From assembly GCA_964059195.1 (NCBI GenBank), contig CAXKWD010000005.1, positions 152,921,265 through 152,985,264 of the forward strand: a DNA stretch of 64,000 nucleotides, read 5' to 3'. Origin of the DNA: Ectobius pallidus (taxonomy: Eukaryota > Arthropoda > Insecta > Blattodea > Ectobiidae). The notes beneath the pieces were generated by a model. It made no database searches and was not told where the DNA came from. It saw nothing but the letters and a program-made list of their open reading frames with translations. Shown in pieces: positions 20,230-31,581 of the stretch. A program made the translations under genes and the position numbers. The stretch's first letter is position 1. Each line of letters starts with the position of its first letter.

Positions 20230-20804
20230 CATACCTGAGTATAGAGGGGACAGGTCCCTACAAGGGAGAGGTAAAACTACGAAAGAGAAAGAAAGAAAGT
20301 ATAGAGGGGACATAGCAAGCAAATTTTATTAGGAGATCTTTGCTCTATGACTTAAAATGTGTTTGCTACAGGGCATTAAAGTCATTACAATTTGGTGCTC
20401 ATAAGTCAATAATGAAGCAAAATAGGGTTAAAATTGGCATTAAATTTACTTCACGCCTTTTTAGTGGTCGATAATGCCTGATTCTTAACCATTCATCCAC
20501 AGATATATAATAATTTAGTGTTTCCATAATCTGGAAACTGTAGCCTACAGAATAATCACATGACTTGTCGCCACTGAATTAGTTTTTCATACATAGTATT
20601 ATCTACAGTTTTAAAAAGAAGTTCCATTGTTTTGCATTTTTTCAAATGTTAGAAGTCAGTGGCGGCCACGCCTTGGGAGATGTTATGCTGTAAAGGGAAA
20701 AATTAAATCCATAGAGCAGAAATCTTCTGGTAAAAGTTGCTTGTCTATGTCCCCTCTATATAGCCTACAGGTAAAATATGTCGGTGTTATTCATTAACAC
20801 TCTA
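20230..20804. mobile_element. TA-MITE family Y, copy 1 (left end decayed)
   Basis: Matches the copies at 36602, 38468 and 47414, including TAGAGGGGACATAG, the CATAATCTG centre and the terminal GGTGTTATTCATTAACAC. It carries a small SINE fragment at 20253 and two TAGCCTA micro-insertions (20541, 20761). Confidence 0.8.
20253..20298 (+). mobile_element. Extremely 5'-truncated SINE family 1
   Basis: Only the last 46 bp of the SINE remain (GGGAGAGGTAAAACTACGAA, then GAAA repeats). It is still flanked by a perfect 14-bp target duplication, GTATAGAGGGGACA, at 20239-20252 and 20299-20312. Confidence 0.9.
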
Positions 20805-21639
20805 TATATACTGCCAAATAACGATACGATTTCAACTGAGAATTTTTTCAGTTTAGGAACATACTATTTTGATAAGTTCTTGCAGAAATTATTAGGAACA
20901 TTACTCTTTTTGGCCTGAAAGAACTGATCAGTCTGCATATCACAAATCTCCAAACCCTCCGTGTAGATCAACTTGCAATAATTTGTTTTAGGTATATTTA
21001 AAATTATATTAAGAATGTAGGCCTACAAGAGGTCCATGGACCAATCAAATTAACGTAGTACGAGAGCCGCGGGTTGCACCATGCTGTAGTAATATACCGG
21101 TATAGTGCATTCTAAAGCACTAACATCATCACTAACCATTAACATCAAAGGCCGGCAGACCGCCATAAATTGAACCGGAGGGTGCCTATGACAATATTGT
21201 AGGCTATATTTTGGGTCTTCAGCTTTTTTTTCCAGACATTGGACTTGCTTTACAGTCAATAGAATTTTGATCGCAAGCAATGAGAACAAATTTAATGTTT
21301 TTTTGACACCTTAGCTTTGACTCCACGTGGAGTGAGAAAGTGTCTGTTTCTCTAGATGTGCCGCTTTCCCGTTTCACTCCAATAAGGGTCAGGCAATGTC
21401 TTAATCCTTAAAGGATGCCGATGGTTAACGTGTCTTTAGAACGCACTGTAATGTGTGTATTATTTATCCAAACAGTCCCTTAGATTTTCAGTATTTTTAC
21501 ATGGAGCGAGTAAATCGAATAGGCCTTACGCGTACACTTTTAAACTTATTATTTTGAAGGGTAATAAGCAAGGCTGTGCAAGGCATATGTCAAATGTGAG
21601 GATGATAAATAAATAAATAAATAAAGACCATGACTGGAT
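20805..21639. other. Unassigned sequence
   Basis: No gene recognised. An (AAAT)n run lies near 21606. Confidence 0.4.
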
Positions 21640-21643
21640 GCTA

Positions 21644-21694
<51 letters not shown>

Positions 21695-22080
21695 CAATGG
21701 CAATAGACAATTTCTAGGCAAGCTACAGAAATATCTATTTTATGGAACCCGGAGGTTCATTGCCGCGCTTACACGAGCCCGCAATTCAACTATATTCTGG
21801 AGCTAACTCCAGATTCTACTTCTCTTAAATATTTTATAATATTGTCTCTAGGTCTTCCCAGTGGTCTCTTCGTGTCTCACAGTCAATATTTTTTAGATAA
21901 GTCTTTCATCCCCCATATGCGCAACATGCCCAAGCCATTTCATCTTTAATTACCCTTACTATATTCGGTAAAGAGTAGCCTACAGGTTATGAAGCTCGTT
22001 TTCTCCAGTCCCTGTTTTCATCTCCCTTAGGTCCGAATATTTTTTAAGCAAGCTGTTTTCGAACACTCAAATTATGATAG
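21640..22080 (-). mobile_element. LINE 3' end with (AAGT)n tail
   Basis: Second copy of the LINE end at 11461-11935. The shared parts are ACTCAATGGCAATAGACAAT, GGTTCATTGCCGCGCTTAC, GTCAATATTTTTT, and the LYSSPD-coding region. It ends in a long (AAGT)n tail at 21642-21693. A TAGCCTA at 21976-21982 interrupts the coding block that is continuous in the first copy. Confidence 0.85.
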
Positions 22081-22126
22081 GCTGCTAAGAATACGAATTG
22101 GGCCTATGGATTTTGTACAACATTCT

Positions 22127-22528
22127 TTCTTTCTTTCTTTCTTTCTCGTAGTTTAACCTCTCCCTTTTAGGACCTTACAGGGCCGCGACCTGTCGGGAGA
22201 GGGGTTATCTTTGGATCACATACATACATTTTTGACCAGACAAGGACAGGGAGGGCCTCCCCGGATGAGTGATCAGCCCAATGCCGGGGCCACCTCCGAG
22301 ACAACACGAACACATAGGACGAGACACACCATTCACACACACACACTCATTCCAAACAAGGCGAGGATGGGATGAAGATGATAATGACGCCCAGATGATA
22401 TCCGGGGACCACAAGGGCCTAACCCCGGAAAAAACCTCACCCAGGTAACTTGTCCCGACCAGGAATCGAACCTGGGCCCGCTGCGTGAGAGGATCGAACT
22501 CATCCCCTGAGCCACAGCGGTAGACTAT
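22127..22528 (-). mobile_element. SINE family 1, minus-strand copy
   Basis: Tail (TTTC)n at the left and tRNA-like head (GAATCGAACCTGGGCCC) at the right. AACATTCT occurs on both sides (22119-22126, 22529-22536). A short internal deletion is present near 22420 compared with the copy at 15194. Confidence 0.88.
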
Positions 22529-22536
22529 AACATTCT

Positions 22537-23714
22537 ACTGTTTTAAAATGTTCTACTCATTTATTTTTCGTTATTTCATTACAAACTTAAAGTAAACATT
22601 ATATTCAATAGGATACTCAATTCGTTTAAGGAAAAGTGCCATGAAAATCTGTATAAAAAAAATCAAGGTAGGTTGGGCTATATTCATCATATTTTCTTAA
22701 TTTGATTGTTAATATTACGGAACATGGTTTTCTTAATGTCATTGTAACCATAGAAATATGCTTGTAACGCCCTTTGCTTCCAAATGAATTTTTTGCTGCT
22801 ATCAATGTACGTACATAACTGTGTTGTATAATAGGCCTATGCATATACCCATAGGTATAGGCATATTCCCCTTTCTCATCTCTTTCTTAACAAGCAAAAC
22901 AACGGCTGTTGGAGCAATTCCTCTTATGAGACTTGCAGTTAAGCTGATAGCCCTTTAAGTACAATTATAAAGGTAGGAATCACCCCTTAGTTTCATTCCT
23001 CTCCGGATGCCTATAAGAGAGACAAACGTCCTTTTGGCAGACGTCATATTGGCCTCAAACTGAAATTCCATATTAAACCCGTCTGGGGAATTTTCTTGTG
23101 CAGGGGAGACAGAGTTTGTACAGAAAATAAACTCAAGCGAGATTCATTGCTGGTTAAGCAAGCTGAATGAAAATCCGGATTCCCCTACAGCATGAGCCAG
23201 TTTCTTTACAATTATGCGGAGCAGAGTAAGATAACAATTGTTCTGTTCAAGCCTCTCCCCTTAGAAAGGAATCTTGCAGTGATACAGCTTTGAAAAATAG
23301 GAGTTTCTTTATTCTACTTCAGAAAAAAAAAAGCCGGGTCAGATGTTGGAATAGGTATTACTGGATGAGAAGCTAACTAAAGAGCTCTACAAACCCAGAG
23401 GTAGTTTAAATTCCTCTTTATTTTCCTGCAAATCTTTACTTAATAGCCTACATTATGCTCCACCTTATACCCTCAGTTAATTAGACCTAAATGGAAATGA
23501 AACCATGGGTGTTGCATAGTAGCTTACAATTTTTATTAAAGTGTTAGGCTATGTTAGTAAATCTCATATTTTTTCTTACGAGGTATATAATTATGTTGTA
23601 TAGTGTGTAGCCTGAAACAATTTCACCTATTCACTCGAATTTGGTTTTATAAATGATCCTGTTATATTATCTGCTTAATAGCTTTGTCATTTCTAAAATC
23701 TATAGTTGTCAATA
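22537..23714. other. Unassigned sequence
   Basis: No gene or clear repeat recognised in this 1.2-kb stretch. Confidence 0.4.
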
Positions 23715-23722
23715 CTATAAAA

Positions 23723-24215
23723 CAGCGTTTCTCAACCTATGGTCCGCGGACCACTGGTGGTCCGTGAAGATGGTGCAGATGGTCCGCAGACATATTGAAA
23801 AATATCTTAAAGCAAGTGGAAAGTAAAGAAGTAAAAAGTTTTCACATAAAATGGACACTAGATGTCAAAGTTTTTAAAATCTTCCAAAATGCAGGTCCTA
23901 TTGCAAGTTTCTTTACTTTTGCAGTTACGAACCACAGTTTGAAACCCCTGATGCACTGACGTCTATGGTTCCCTCTTTCATTGAAAACCCTGAAAAATAA
24001 GACTTTGTCGGAATTTGTTATTAGAGGCGCTCTCTTAACAAGGGTTTTATGTATTTAGATTTATTTGTTATATTGACCTATAATTAAAACCCAAAATATT
24101 AAGAATATAGGCCTACATATAGCCTACTTTTAAAAATGGGATATAAAATTGGGGGTCCGTAAAACTATTTGGACATTTTAGAGGTCCTCGGGTTCAAAAA
24201 GGTTGAGAAACGCTG
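23723..24215. mobile_element. hAT-type MITE with CTATAAAA duplication
   Basis: Inverted ends CAGCGTTTCTCAACCT and AGGTTGAGAAACGCTG. CTATAAAA flanks it perfectly (23715-23722, 24216-24223). The ends are of the CAG(C/G)GTTTCTCAA type typical of hAT elements. A shorter sibling lies at 24756. Confidence 0.93.
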
Positions 24216-24755
24216 CTATAAAATATTAAAATTTTGTATTTCATTTGTGTGTGTAGGCCTATTTTGTATTCCATTTCAGTTGAAACTTTCAATTGAAATG
24301 GATCGACGAGAGCATCTGAGAAAAGAAAAAGGACCTGAAGACGGCGGGATAAAAGCCGAAATAGATCGTCCATCCCATAGAATACAAAATTTTAATGTTT
24401 TATAATATTGACTACTACAGATTTTAGAAATGACAAAACTATTAAGCTGATAATTACAAGAACATGTATAAAACTTAAAATTCGAGGGAATAGGTCTAAC
24501 TATTTTACACATTACACAACACAATTACAGTGTTAACCAATGAATCTTATTATAGCCTATACAATCTTGTAAAAATTCATTTAAAACAGCCCTGAGATTT
24601 TCGAAGCGTAGCCTGTGAGTTAATATTTCCCGCACTCTTATTAAAATATTTAAATAAGATTCTAAAGCTTAGGGAAAAACAAAATGATAAAATGAGATCT
24701 GGCTGTTCTGTTTAATTTAGTGGTTTTATAGCAAATTGTAGTCTATAGTATAGGC

Positions 24756-25023
24756 CAGCGTTTCTCAACCTATGGTCCGCGGACCACTGGTGGTCCGCGA
24801 AGATGGTGCAGATGGTCCGCAGACATAATTAAAAAATATCATAAAGCAAGTGGAAAGTAAAGAAGTAAAATTTTTCCCATATTTCGTTATAATGACCTAT
24901 AATTAATACCCCAAATATTAAGAATATAGGCCTTCTTTTAAAAATGGGATGTAAAATTATGGGTCCCTAAAATTTTTTAAACATTTTAGAAGTCCTGGGG
25001 TTCAAAAAGGTTGAGAAACGCTG
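24756..25023. mobile_element. hAT-type MITE, shorter sibling
   Basis: Same ends and shared interior as 23723-24215, with internal deletions. The left flank is GTATAGGC (24748-24755). The right flank is GTA-GGCTA-TAGGC; removing the 5-bp GGCTA restores GTATAGGC exactly. The target duplication was therefore hit later by a micro-insertion. Confidence 0.9.
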
Positions 25024-25107
25024 GTAGGCTATAGGCTATTCTGAAGTGTAGGCCTATTTCTATGTAATGTAAGAAAACACACAAATTTCACGTTTTTTAC
25101 TTAGTAG

Positions 25108-26109
25108 TCTAATATATAAAGTCGAATGTGTGTTTGTGGGTATGTATGTATGTTTGTTCCTTCTACAAATCTACATTTCTTTACCAATTTACACGGAATT
25201 TTGCACACATACCCAGTTAAGCCCGGAAAGTATAGCGGTCAACATTAAAATTGAAACAAATCAGTCCTTCCCTTGAAAATTATATAATTTCTGTGAATAT
25301 TCTACTGAAAAAAATGAAATGTTGTTCAGTTCACATGGCAACAGTGAATTGTTTACTGTGATTACATAGGGCCTTGGCAACTATATAGCCTAATGCTGGA
25401 CTTTAACGAATTATGATTCCATGTAATATATTGGCGAAAATAATTACTGAAAAATGAATTACACGAAAATAAAGCACAGTGTGATGCAGCCACATAACTT
25501 TCTCTACCCTCGACATAAGAAATATTTTCTCACTTCACATTTTGATGTAGAATAAGAGGTCGTATTGCAGGAACAACTTAAGTGTGTGAGTATGCTATAT
25601 CAGAAGTCGGTAAATAGTCAGTTATCCATAGCTGTAGGCTTTGTATTAGTTGAGATTTATCATAGGCCCTAAGCATGGGATGGAACATTTTGAGTCCTAT
25701 ACTCGCAGTATATTATGTCCCGGGTTTTAGGGGAGGAAAGTATGAAAGTGATACTGCATTTCTATTTTATTTCAGGCCCGAAACGGTTTAACATGAGAAT
25801 GAGAAATACAATTTTCCGTCAAGTCAATAAAATCTTACGTAATTTATGTTTCTTCTTATTTCAACCCCTCCCAGGCATGATGAGTAGAAGCAACGGAATG
25901 CAGCATTCGACATCCTCTATGAACCATAAAAAGCTATATCTAGCGTTTTCTGAGGGATTAGTCTGAGTGCCATATGTTGTTCTTCCTCATTTCGAATTCT
26001 ACATACATTATTATATCAGGACCTAGAGTTTCAACATCGAAAGTCCTCCATAAGTTAATTTCAAATTACAAAATACAAAGCCCGGGCGACGCCGGGCCTT
26101 TTCAGCTAG
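25108..26109 (+). mobile_element. Non-autonomous Helitron
   Basis: Begins TCTAATATATAAAGTCGAAT with GTATGTATGTATGTTTGTTC soon after. It ends with a GCCCGG/CCGGGC hairpin (26080-26097) eight bases before the terminal CTAG. A 5' TC, a 3' hairpin and CTAG are Helitron hallmarks, and there is no target duplication. No Rep/helicase gene is present. Short open frames inside (25715-25966, 25974-26279) have no recognised similarity. Confidence 0.78.
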
Positions 26110-26322
26110 TCACTTATAAAAATGTTATGGCTAATAGCTCTTTTCAATTGATAAACAATATTTGCACTTATTGTTTGTCGAGCTTAAAAGTAAAATATTT
26201 AAGACCGAAGTTCTTAATGTGCTGCAGCTTTAAAGATTCAGGTTGTGAAAAATGCTTGTCTAGTTTCCGTTATGAATAGCCTATTAGTCACTGCTCTTAC
26301 GTGAGTGCACCCTGGAATTATA

Positions 26323-26530
26323 CTTCGGTCAGAGTATTTTGAGACAGTGGAATGGGTAGATATTTTCCGCTTTAGAACCGGTCCTATATTTTAAGCAAGT
26401 ATGTCTGTCTCACTCTTAACGTAGATAGGAGTAATGTGCTAGAGTGAGACATACTTACTTGTTTACTTTAGGGCCGGTTCTAGGGCAGACAATATTTACC
26501 CATTCCAATGTCTCAAAAGACTGACCGAAG
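26323..26530. mobile_element. Palindromic TA-MITE
   Basis: Arms starting CTTCGGTCAGAGTATTTTGA and ending with its near-complement make an almost complete fold-back of 208 bp. TA flanks both ends (26321-26322, 26531-26532), as for mariner-like insertions. Confidence 0.8.
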
Positions 26531-26646
26531 TAGGCCTATATTAGTATTTTTCCCGGATATGCATTTCTACATCAATGTGTCTTCTTCAGTCCTAGTAAAA
26601 TAATAGCAGGCCTAAGTTAGATATTACCAAGTAGGCCTATATGAAA

Positions 26647-27059
26647 CAGTGGGGTAGGGAAGGGGGTTCCAGGGGGTCCGGACTCCCCCGAAATCAAAAC
26701 CTAAAATTCTAGTTAAGTTATTTAAGTCCATTTTGTCAAATATTTAATTATTTTATTTAATAATAAAATACTGAACTTCTTGTAAGCGTAGACCTATTGT
26801 TTCTACTGTTCCATAAATTATTTAACTTTTCTTATAAATAAGTTAGTAATAAATAGGCTATTAGGCCTATAACTTAGGAAACGATTTCTTGTTTAACTTG
26901 GGATGTCTTAGAGTGTGGTAAATAAATTTGCTAACTAGTTTTTCAGTGCTAAAATAGTGTAAAATGTAATTTTTATTTGTTCAATATTTTAAAAAATTCG
27001 GGGGTGAACCCCCGGGCACTTTCGACCCTCCATGAAATTATTTTCTGGCTATGCTACTG
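26647..27059. mobile_element. hAT-type MITE with ATATGAAA duplication
   Basis: Ends CAGTGGGG and TGCTACTG with GGGGGT-rich inner arms (CCCCCGAAAT and TTCGGGGGTGAACCCCC). ATATGAAA flanks it perfectly at 26639-26646 and 27060-27067. Confidence 0.88.
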
Positions 27060-27185
27060 ATATGAAAGAAAATACCTCTGGTATGAACCATCAAACCGAT
27101 TACAACAATATTAGGCCTATATTTTCAAGAACCATCATTTCCTAAAATTATGAAATGGGCAGCATAGATGTTTTATTAATTTAGT

Positions 27186-27860
27186 AATTATTCCTTTCGT
27201 TTTTTAATAAAAAAAAAAAATACCCTCCAAGTATTTCTTCTCGTAAAAGTAATATATTCTTGCATATTTTTAAATAATCTAGAGTTAATTATTCCTTTCG
27301 TTTTTCTTTTTTCTTTCTCTTTCTTTTTCGTAGTTTTACCTCTCCCTTTTTTAGGATTTAAGCGACCCAAGCCGCCCGGCCCTTACAGGGCCGCGACCTG
27401 TCGGGAGAGGGATTACCTTTGGATCACATACATACTTTTTTGACCAGACAAGGACATGGAGGGCCTCCCCGGATGAGTGATCAGCCCAATGCCGGGGCCA
27501 CCTCCGAGACAACACGAACACATAGGACGATACACACCATTCACACACACACTCACTCAGAACAAGGCGAGGATGAGGATGAAGATGATAATGACGGCCA
27601 GATGATATCCGGGGACCACAAGGGCCTAAAGTTACCTGACATTTGTCTCATAGGTGAGGGTAAACCCCGGAAAACCTCACCTAGGTAACTTGTCCCGACC
27701 AGGAATCGAACCCGGGCCCGCTGCGTGAGAGGATTGAACGCATCCCCTGAGCCACAGCGGTGGACGCTCCTTTCGTTTTTGTATAAAAATACCCTCCAAA
27801 TATTTCTTCTCGTAAAAGGAATATAGACCTATTCTTCTTATTTTTAAACAATCTGGAGTT
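27186..27860. repeat. 110-bp tandem duplication split by a SINE
   Basis: The unit beginning ATTCCTTTCGTTTTT and containing TACCCTCCAA and TATTTCTTCTCGTAAAAG occurs at 27186-27298 and again at 27768-27860. The SINE inserted at the start of the second unit. The second unit also has six extra bases (GACCTA after TA at 27825), a one-base variant of the TAGGCCTA insertion. Confidence 0.8.
27306..27767 (-). mobile_element. SINE family 1, minus-strand copy
   Basis: Full-length copy with tRNA-like head at the right. TCCTTTCGTTTTT flanks it perfectly (27293-27305, 27768-27780). Open frames in it are not genes. Confidence 0.93.
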
Positions 27861-28194
27861 TAGGCTATTTTTTGCTGTAGTCTACGGCACCGGTTCTGCC
27901 ATATAATCGGCCATCTGAATCAGCGAAGCTAATACGATGTACTCCACCTTTTACAAGATGGTCGCATTTAACACAATGTACCTTTCTATAGCGCTAATGC
28001 TTTTGTACTTAATTTCTATTATAACTATATTGAGGGGGGATTGCATATAATCTGTTATACGCGGGTTAAACCCCATCCTTCTACACTCACCCCTTATCCG
28101 ATGCTCTTGGGTCTGTTTTCTGTTAAAAACCAGCGCATCGAAATTTTTGTTTTTAAAAAAGTTGTATCTACGTAATAGCGTCCAGAGTAAAGTT

Positions 28195-28450
28195 TATCTA
28201 TTGGTGAGCGGAATGCGTCCGCCATTTTGTGTGGGTGCGATGTATGATTCGCCAGCGGGTCGGAGGGGAAGCTTGCTCTGTAGCACACAGCATCATAGCT
28301 TCAGTATCTCTCCGTGGACGAAGGAAGGCAGTCGAGTCAGTGAGCTGTATTGAGGCTATGTGCGGTGACTACTGTACCGGGTATATACACTTACATTATT
28401 CCCTCTCTTACTCAGTGTCAAGCACTCCACAATGCACAACCTCTGTAAGT
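28195..28450 (+). promoter_or_regulatory. Candidate promoter or untranslated first exon
   Basis: This block is richer in G+C and CpG than its surroundings. It contains CCGCCATTTTGTG (a YY1-like site) and several TCAGT initiator-like sites. It ends in CTCTGTAAGT, a strong 5' splice-site match at about 28440-28450. No long coding frame fits, so if real it would be a non-coding exon of a gene running to the right. Evidence is compositional only. Confidence 0.3.
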
Positions 28451-28567
28451 AAACACTTGCTTTTGTTTTCCATGTGACATTCACCTGTTAATGCCTGCAC
28501 GTCCTCTCTTTACACTTATGCAAAGTCCTGAAGATATTTTGTGCACTTATGCAATACTATAACAATA

Positions 28568-29218
28568 GCTTCTGTCGGAGAATTCTTATGTTTTGATTGT
28601 AGCCTACACATTTTTAGAAATTAGGTCTAGGCCTATACGTAACAGTTGACAGTTGAAACTCATCTCAGTCATGAATTTATTCGTACAGTATATAGGCCTA
28701 AAGATGAAGTTATCTGAATTGAGTATAGAGAAGTAAAAATCACTTATATGCTTTTTTTTATTTATTTAGAAAGAATTGTCACGTTTCTCCTTTATAATCA
28801 GGGTTGGATAAATACATGAAAAATAAAAGGTCAGCTTTTATTGCCTGGAAAGAGTAAACTATACCTTCAATATTAACTTTAGCTTCTGACGGAGAATTCT
28901 TGTTTTTTTATTGTATACATTTTTAGAAATTCGGTCTGGTACGTAATAGGCCTACTTGACAGTTGAAACTCATCTCAGTTATGAATTTATTCGTCCAGTG
29001 TATAAAGATTACTGTTTTTTGTTTACCCTGAGCTCTGTCTAATTGTAGTTATCAGAATTGAGTACCGGTATAGAGAAGTCAAAATCACTTACATGCTTTT
29101 TTTTTTATTTATTTATTTAGAAAGAAATATCACGATTCTACTTTATAATCAGAGTTGGGATAAACACAAGAAAAAGAAAAGGTCAGCTTTTATTGCCTGG
29201 AAACAGTAAACTAACCCT
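28568..29218. repeat. Direct tandem duplication, about 314-bp unit
   Basis: Two units start at GCTTCTG(T/A)CGGAGAATTCTT (28568 and 28882). They share CATTTTTAGAAATT, GACAGTTGAAACTCATCTCA, ATGAATTTATTCGT and GGTCAGCTTTTATTGCCTGG. The units differ by exact 5-6 bp insertions making TAGCCTA (28600) and TAGGCCTA (28628, 28693) in the first and TAGGCCTA (28947) in the second. Confidence 0.85.
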
Positions 29219-29420
29219 TCAATTTAGTGACAGCAGTAGTTAAACAAAATTGTTTATTTAGGTTAGATACTTTTGGGGATGTGACATGAAGGTGAGCGAC
29301 GACTTTTTCCTACATTTACTACACTTTACATGAATAAAATTTCATTTTTAACGATTTTCTCGATTTTCTCTGACGTCCTTATTAAGAGTTAAAAAAATTA
29401 TTGGAAACATTTTTTCGTAA
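29180..29420. repeat. Dispersed repeat family W, copy 1
   Basis: Runs from AAAAGGTCAGCTTTTATTG through GGTTAGATACTT, GATGTGACATGAAG and CGATTTTCTCTGACGTCC. It matches 32595-32850. A similar style of sequence (GGGACTTTACATGAAG, CGATTTTCTC) occurs at 35100-35280. It resembles a retroposon tail, but no coding part supports that. Confidence 0.65.
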
Positions 29421-30639
29421 TAATTCTCTGATGGGTAGTCATAAGCAGCCATCATTTTGTTCAAACTCAGACTTGACGTCTTTTATCAGATTGAAACAAC
29501 TGAATACGCTTTCGCAATACTGCTTTTATCCTAAGTTTATATCAGAATTATTATGAGAGAATTGTGTTATATAGTTATCTTGTTTTTGTTCCAATATTCA
29601 AGATCTTAAGTGCGCACCTTTTTTTCATACATCAAATTAGAGCTCCTGTGAAAGAATCCACAGTGTAAAACGTTGCCTCTTGTTGAGCATGGAAGCAATT
29701 TTCTACACCTTTTTTAAGGGCCAGTATCCCTTTTTTTCCATATTTCAATTATTTTCATTTTCCTACTGAGCTTATTTGTTTTTTTTAATTTATAATTTCC
29801 ATCAATGCTCAGTTATTTAAAAACAATATAAACTTAACCTACTTTATAAAACATTCCATATCCTATTATATTTAACATAAATAAGTAGCACTAGTCCGGC
29901 AATGTAAAAACTTGTAGAAATAATGAGTCAGTCGTAACTAGGCCTATTACTAAAAACTTCTCAAAATTGTTAAAAATTTGCTTAAAGTCAATATAATAAA
30001 GTCTTGTACTAAAATGCAGATGTTGTTTCTTCTACGCGTTTGGACGCTAATACGTCACCTTCAGGTAATTTCTGCACAAACTGTAGACAACTGTTGTGAT
30101 GTGGGCTGGATGGTCAGCCTTCAGTCGTAGGAGGTGTAGGCTACCTATTTTCTCTCAACAGTGCCCATAATCTCTTCTCCCTTCTTTTTTTTTTTTGTAT
30201 ATTATTGCAGTTTTTAATAACCTTCTAAATCGGATTCATGATTTATAGCTTATGACTTACAAATGTTATTACATTTTTTATTATATAGTTATCTTGTTTT
30301 TGTTCCAATTTTCAAGATTTTAAATAACTTTTAGTGAACTTATCAGTTTGCAGTGAAGGTGGAATAGTGAACCTGTGTGATTTCAGAAAATGCAGGACTG
30401 AAGGCACAGCCTGTAACAATGAAAAATATTTGCTAAATATTCCATTTTCTTTTTATTTCCTTGGAATTAGTGAATAGCCTGCATTTCGTTAATGTTTCTT
30501 TCTTACGTAAAGAGGTCAGTATCACCTTCCCCCTATTTTGCATTGTTTTTATCACCATTCCCCTTCCCTTTTTGGTATGGAAATTCCACCATTTAATCCT
30601 AACCCTGTTTATAACAAACATTAAATACGTAACGGTACA
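29421..30639. other. Unassigned AT-rich sequence
   Basis: No gene recognised. A motif near 29425 (TTCTCTGATGGGTAGT) also occurs in the tandem repeat at 35352. Confidence 0.4.
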
Positions 30640-30647
30640 TATCTGTG

Positions 30648-31174
30648 CAGCGGCGTACCGAGGCTACTTGGAACCCAGGGCTAATTAGATGGTAGTCGCC
30701 CCCTAACACTAAAAGGTTCAAGGTTCAATGAGTTTAATTTAAACACAGTTTAATGTTCAGAATTATTTATTTTTAATAAGTAGTATGTTACTTTAACGTA
30801 TTATAAAGAGAAAAATATGAATGAAATAAAACTGTTAGTATTGTAAGGTTAGTTTGTTTGAAAATAAAATAGATAAAATTGCTAAATTACACCGTAAACT
30901 TTTCCTGTGTGCTCGGCGCCCACGACCTATTTCTTATTGTCTATACTTATATAAATAGTTTAAAACGAAACGTTTATTTCATTTCTAAATAATATTTCTG
31001 CAGTATTTAACAAAGTAATAAAGAAAATTTGACCAATAAAACCTTATATTTTGCCTGAAAAAAATTATTTTTTCTTAAACTAAAAAAATCCTTTTTCAAT
31101 TAGGCCTATGGCGCCCCCTTCCTTACGGCGCCCGGTGCGGCCGCCCCGTTCGCACCCCCCTTGGTACGCCACTG
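30648..31174. mobile_element. hAT-type MITE with TATCTGTG duplication
   Basis: Inverted ends CAGCGGCGTACCGAGG and CCTTGGTACGCCACTG. TATCTGTG flanks it perfectly (30640-30647, 31175-31182). It has gene-like GGCGCCC blocks but no frame. It is related by its ends to 44812 and 55701. Confidence 0.92.
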
Positions 31175-31182
31175 TATCTGTG

Positions 31183-31567
31183 CACTGGAGATGAACTCTG
31201 TCACAAACGGGGAAATTTACAGAAGAACCAAAAGAAAATATTTTATGTGCCTGTGTTTATTTCACTTAAATATTTTGTTATAAAATACTTTGTAAATATG
31301 ATAAATTATTTGAGGTTTTCTTGGCGTATGATATGAATATCCTGTTTCCGAATTGCTTAACAGGTGAGAAATTTGTAAGACACCGACGTTTCAGAGAACC
31401 AAGCTTCCTCCATCTTCAGGGAATTTCTTAGTAAACTTATTTTGAACAGCAATACAAGTATTTTACGCCTATCTTAAATTTGAATTTTCGTTATTTTCGT
31501 CATCTGTGTTTTGGATTGTACCGAATACACTTTTGCGAGAAATGAGATAGGCTAATGTACATTTCGG
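31183..31567. other. Unassigned; possible Penelope terminal remnant
   Basis: GACGTTTCAGAGAACCAAGC followed by CCATCTTCAGG near 31383-31420 resembles terminal repeats of Penelope-like elements. No coding sequence accompanies it. Confidence 0.25.
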
Positions 31568-31581
31568 ATTCCTTCGTTTAG

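Noticed and set aside
27186..29218. CRISPR-like or satellite array
   Set aside because: Only two units each, no regular spacers, and the genome is eukaryotic.
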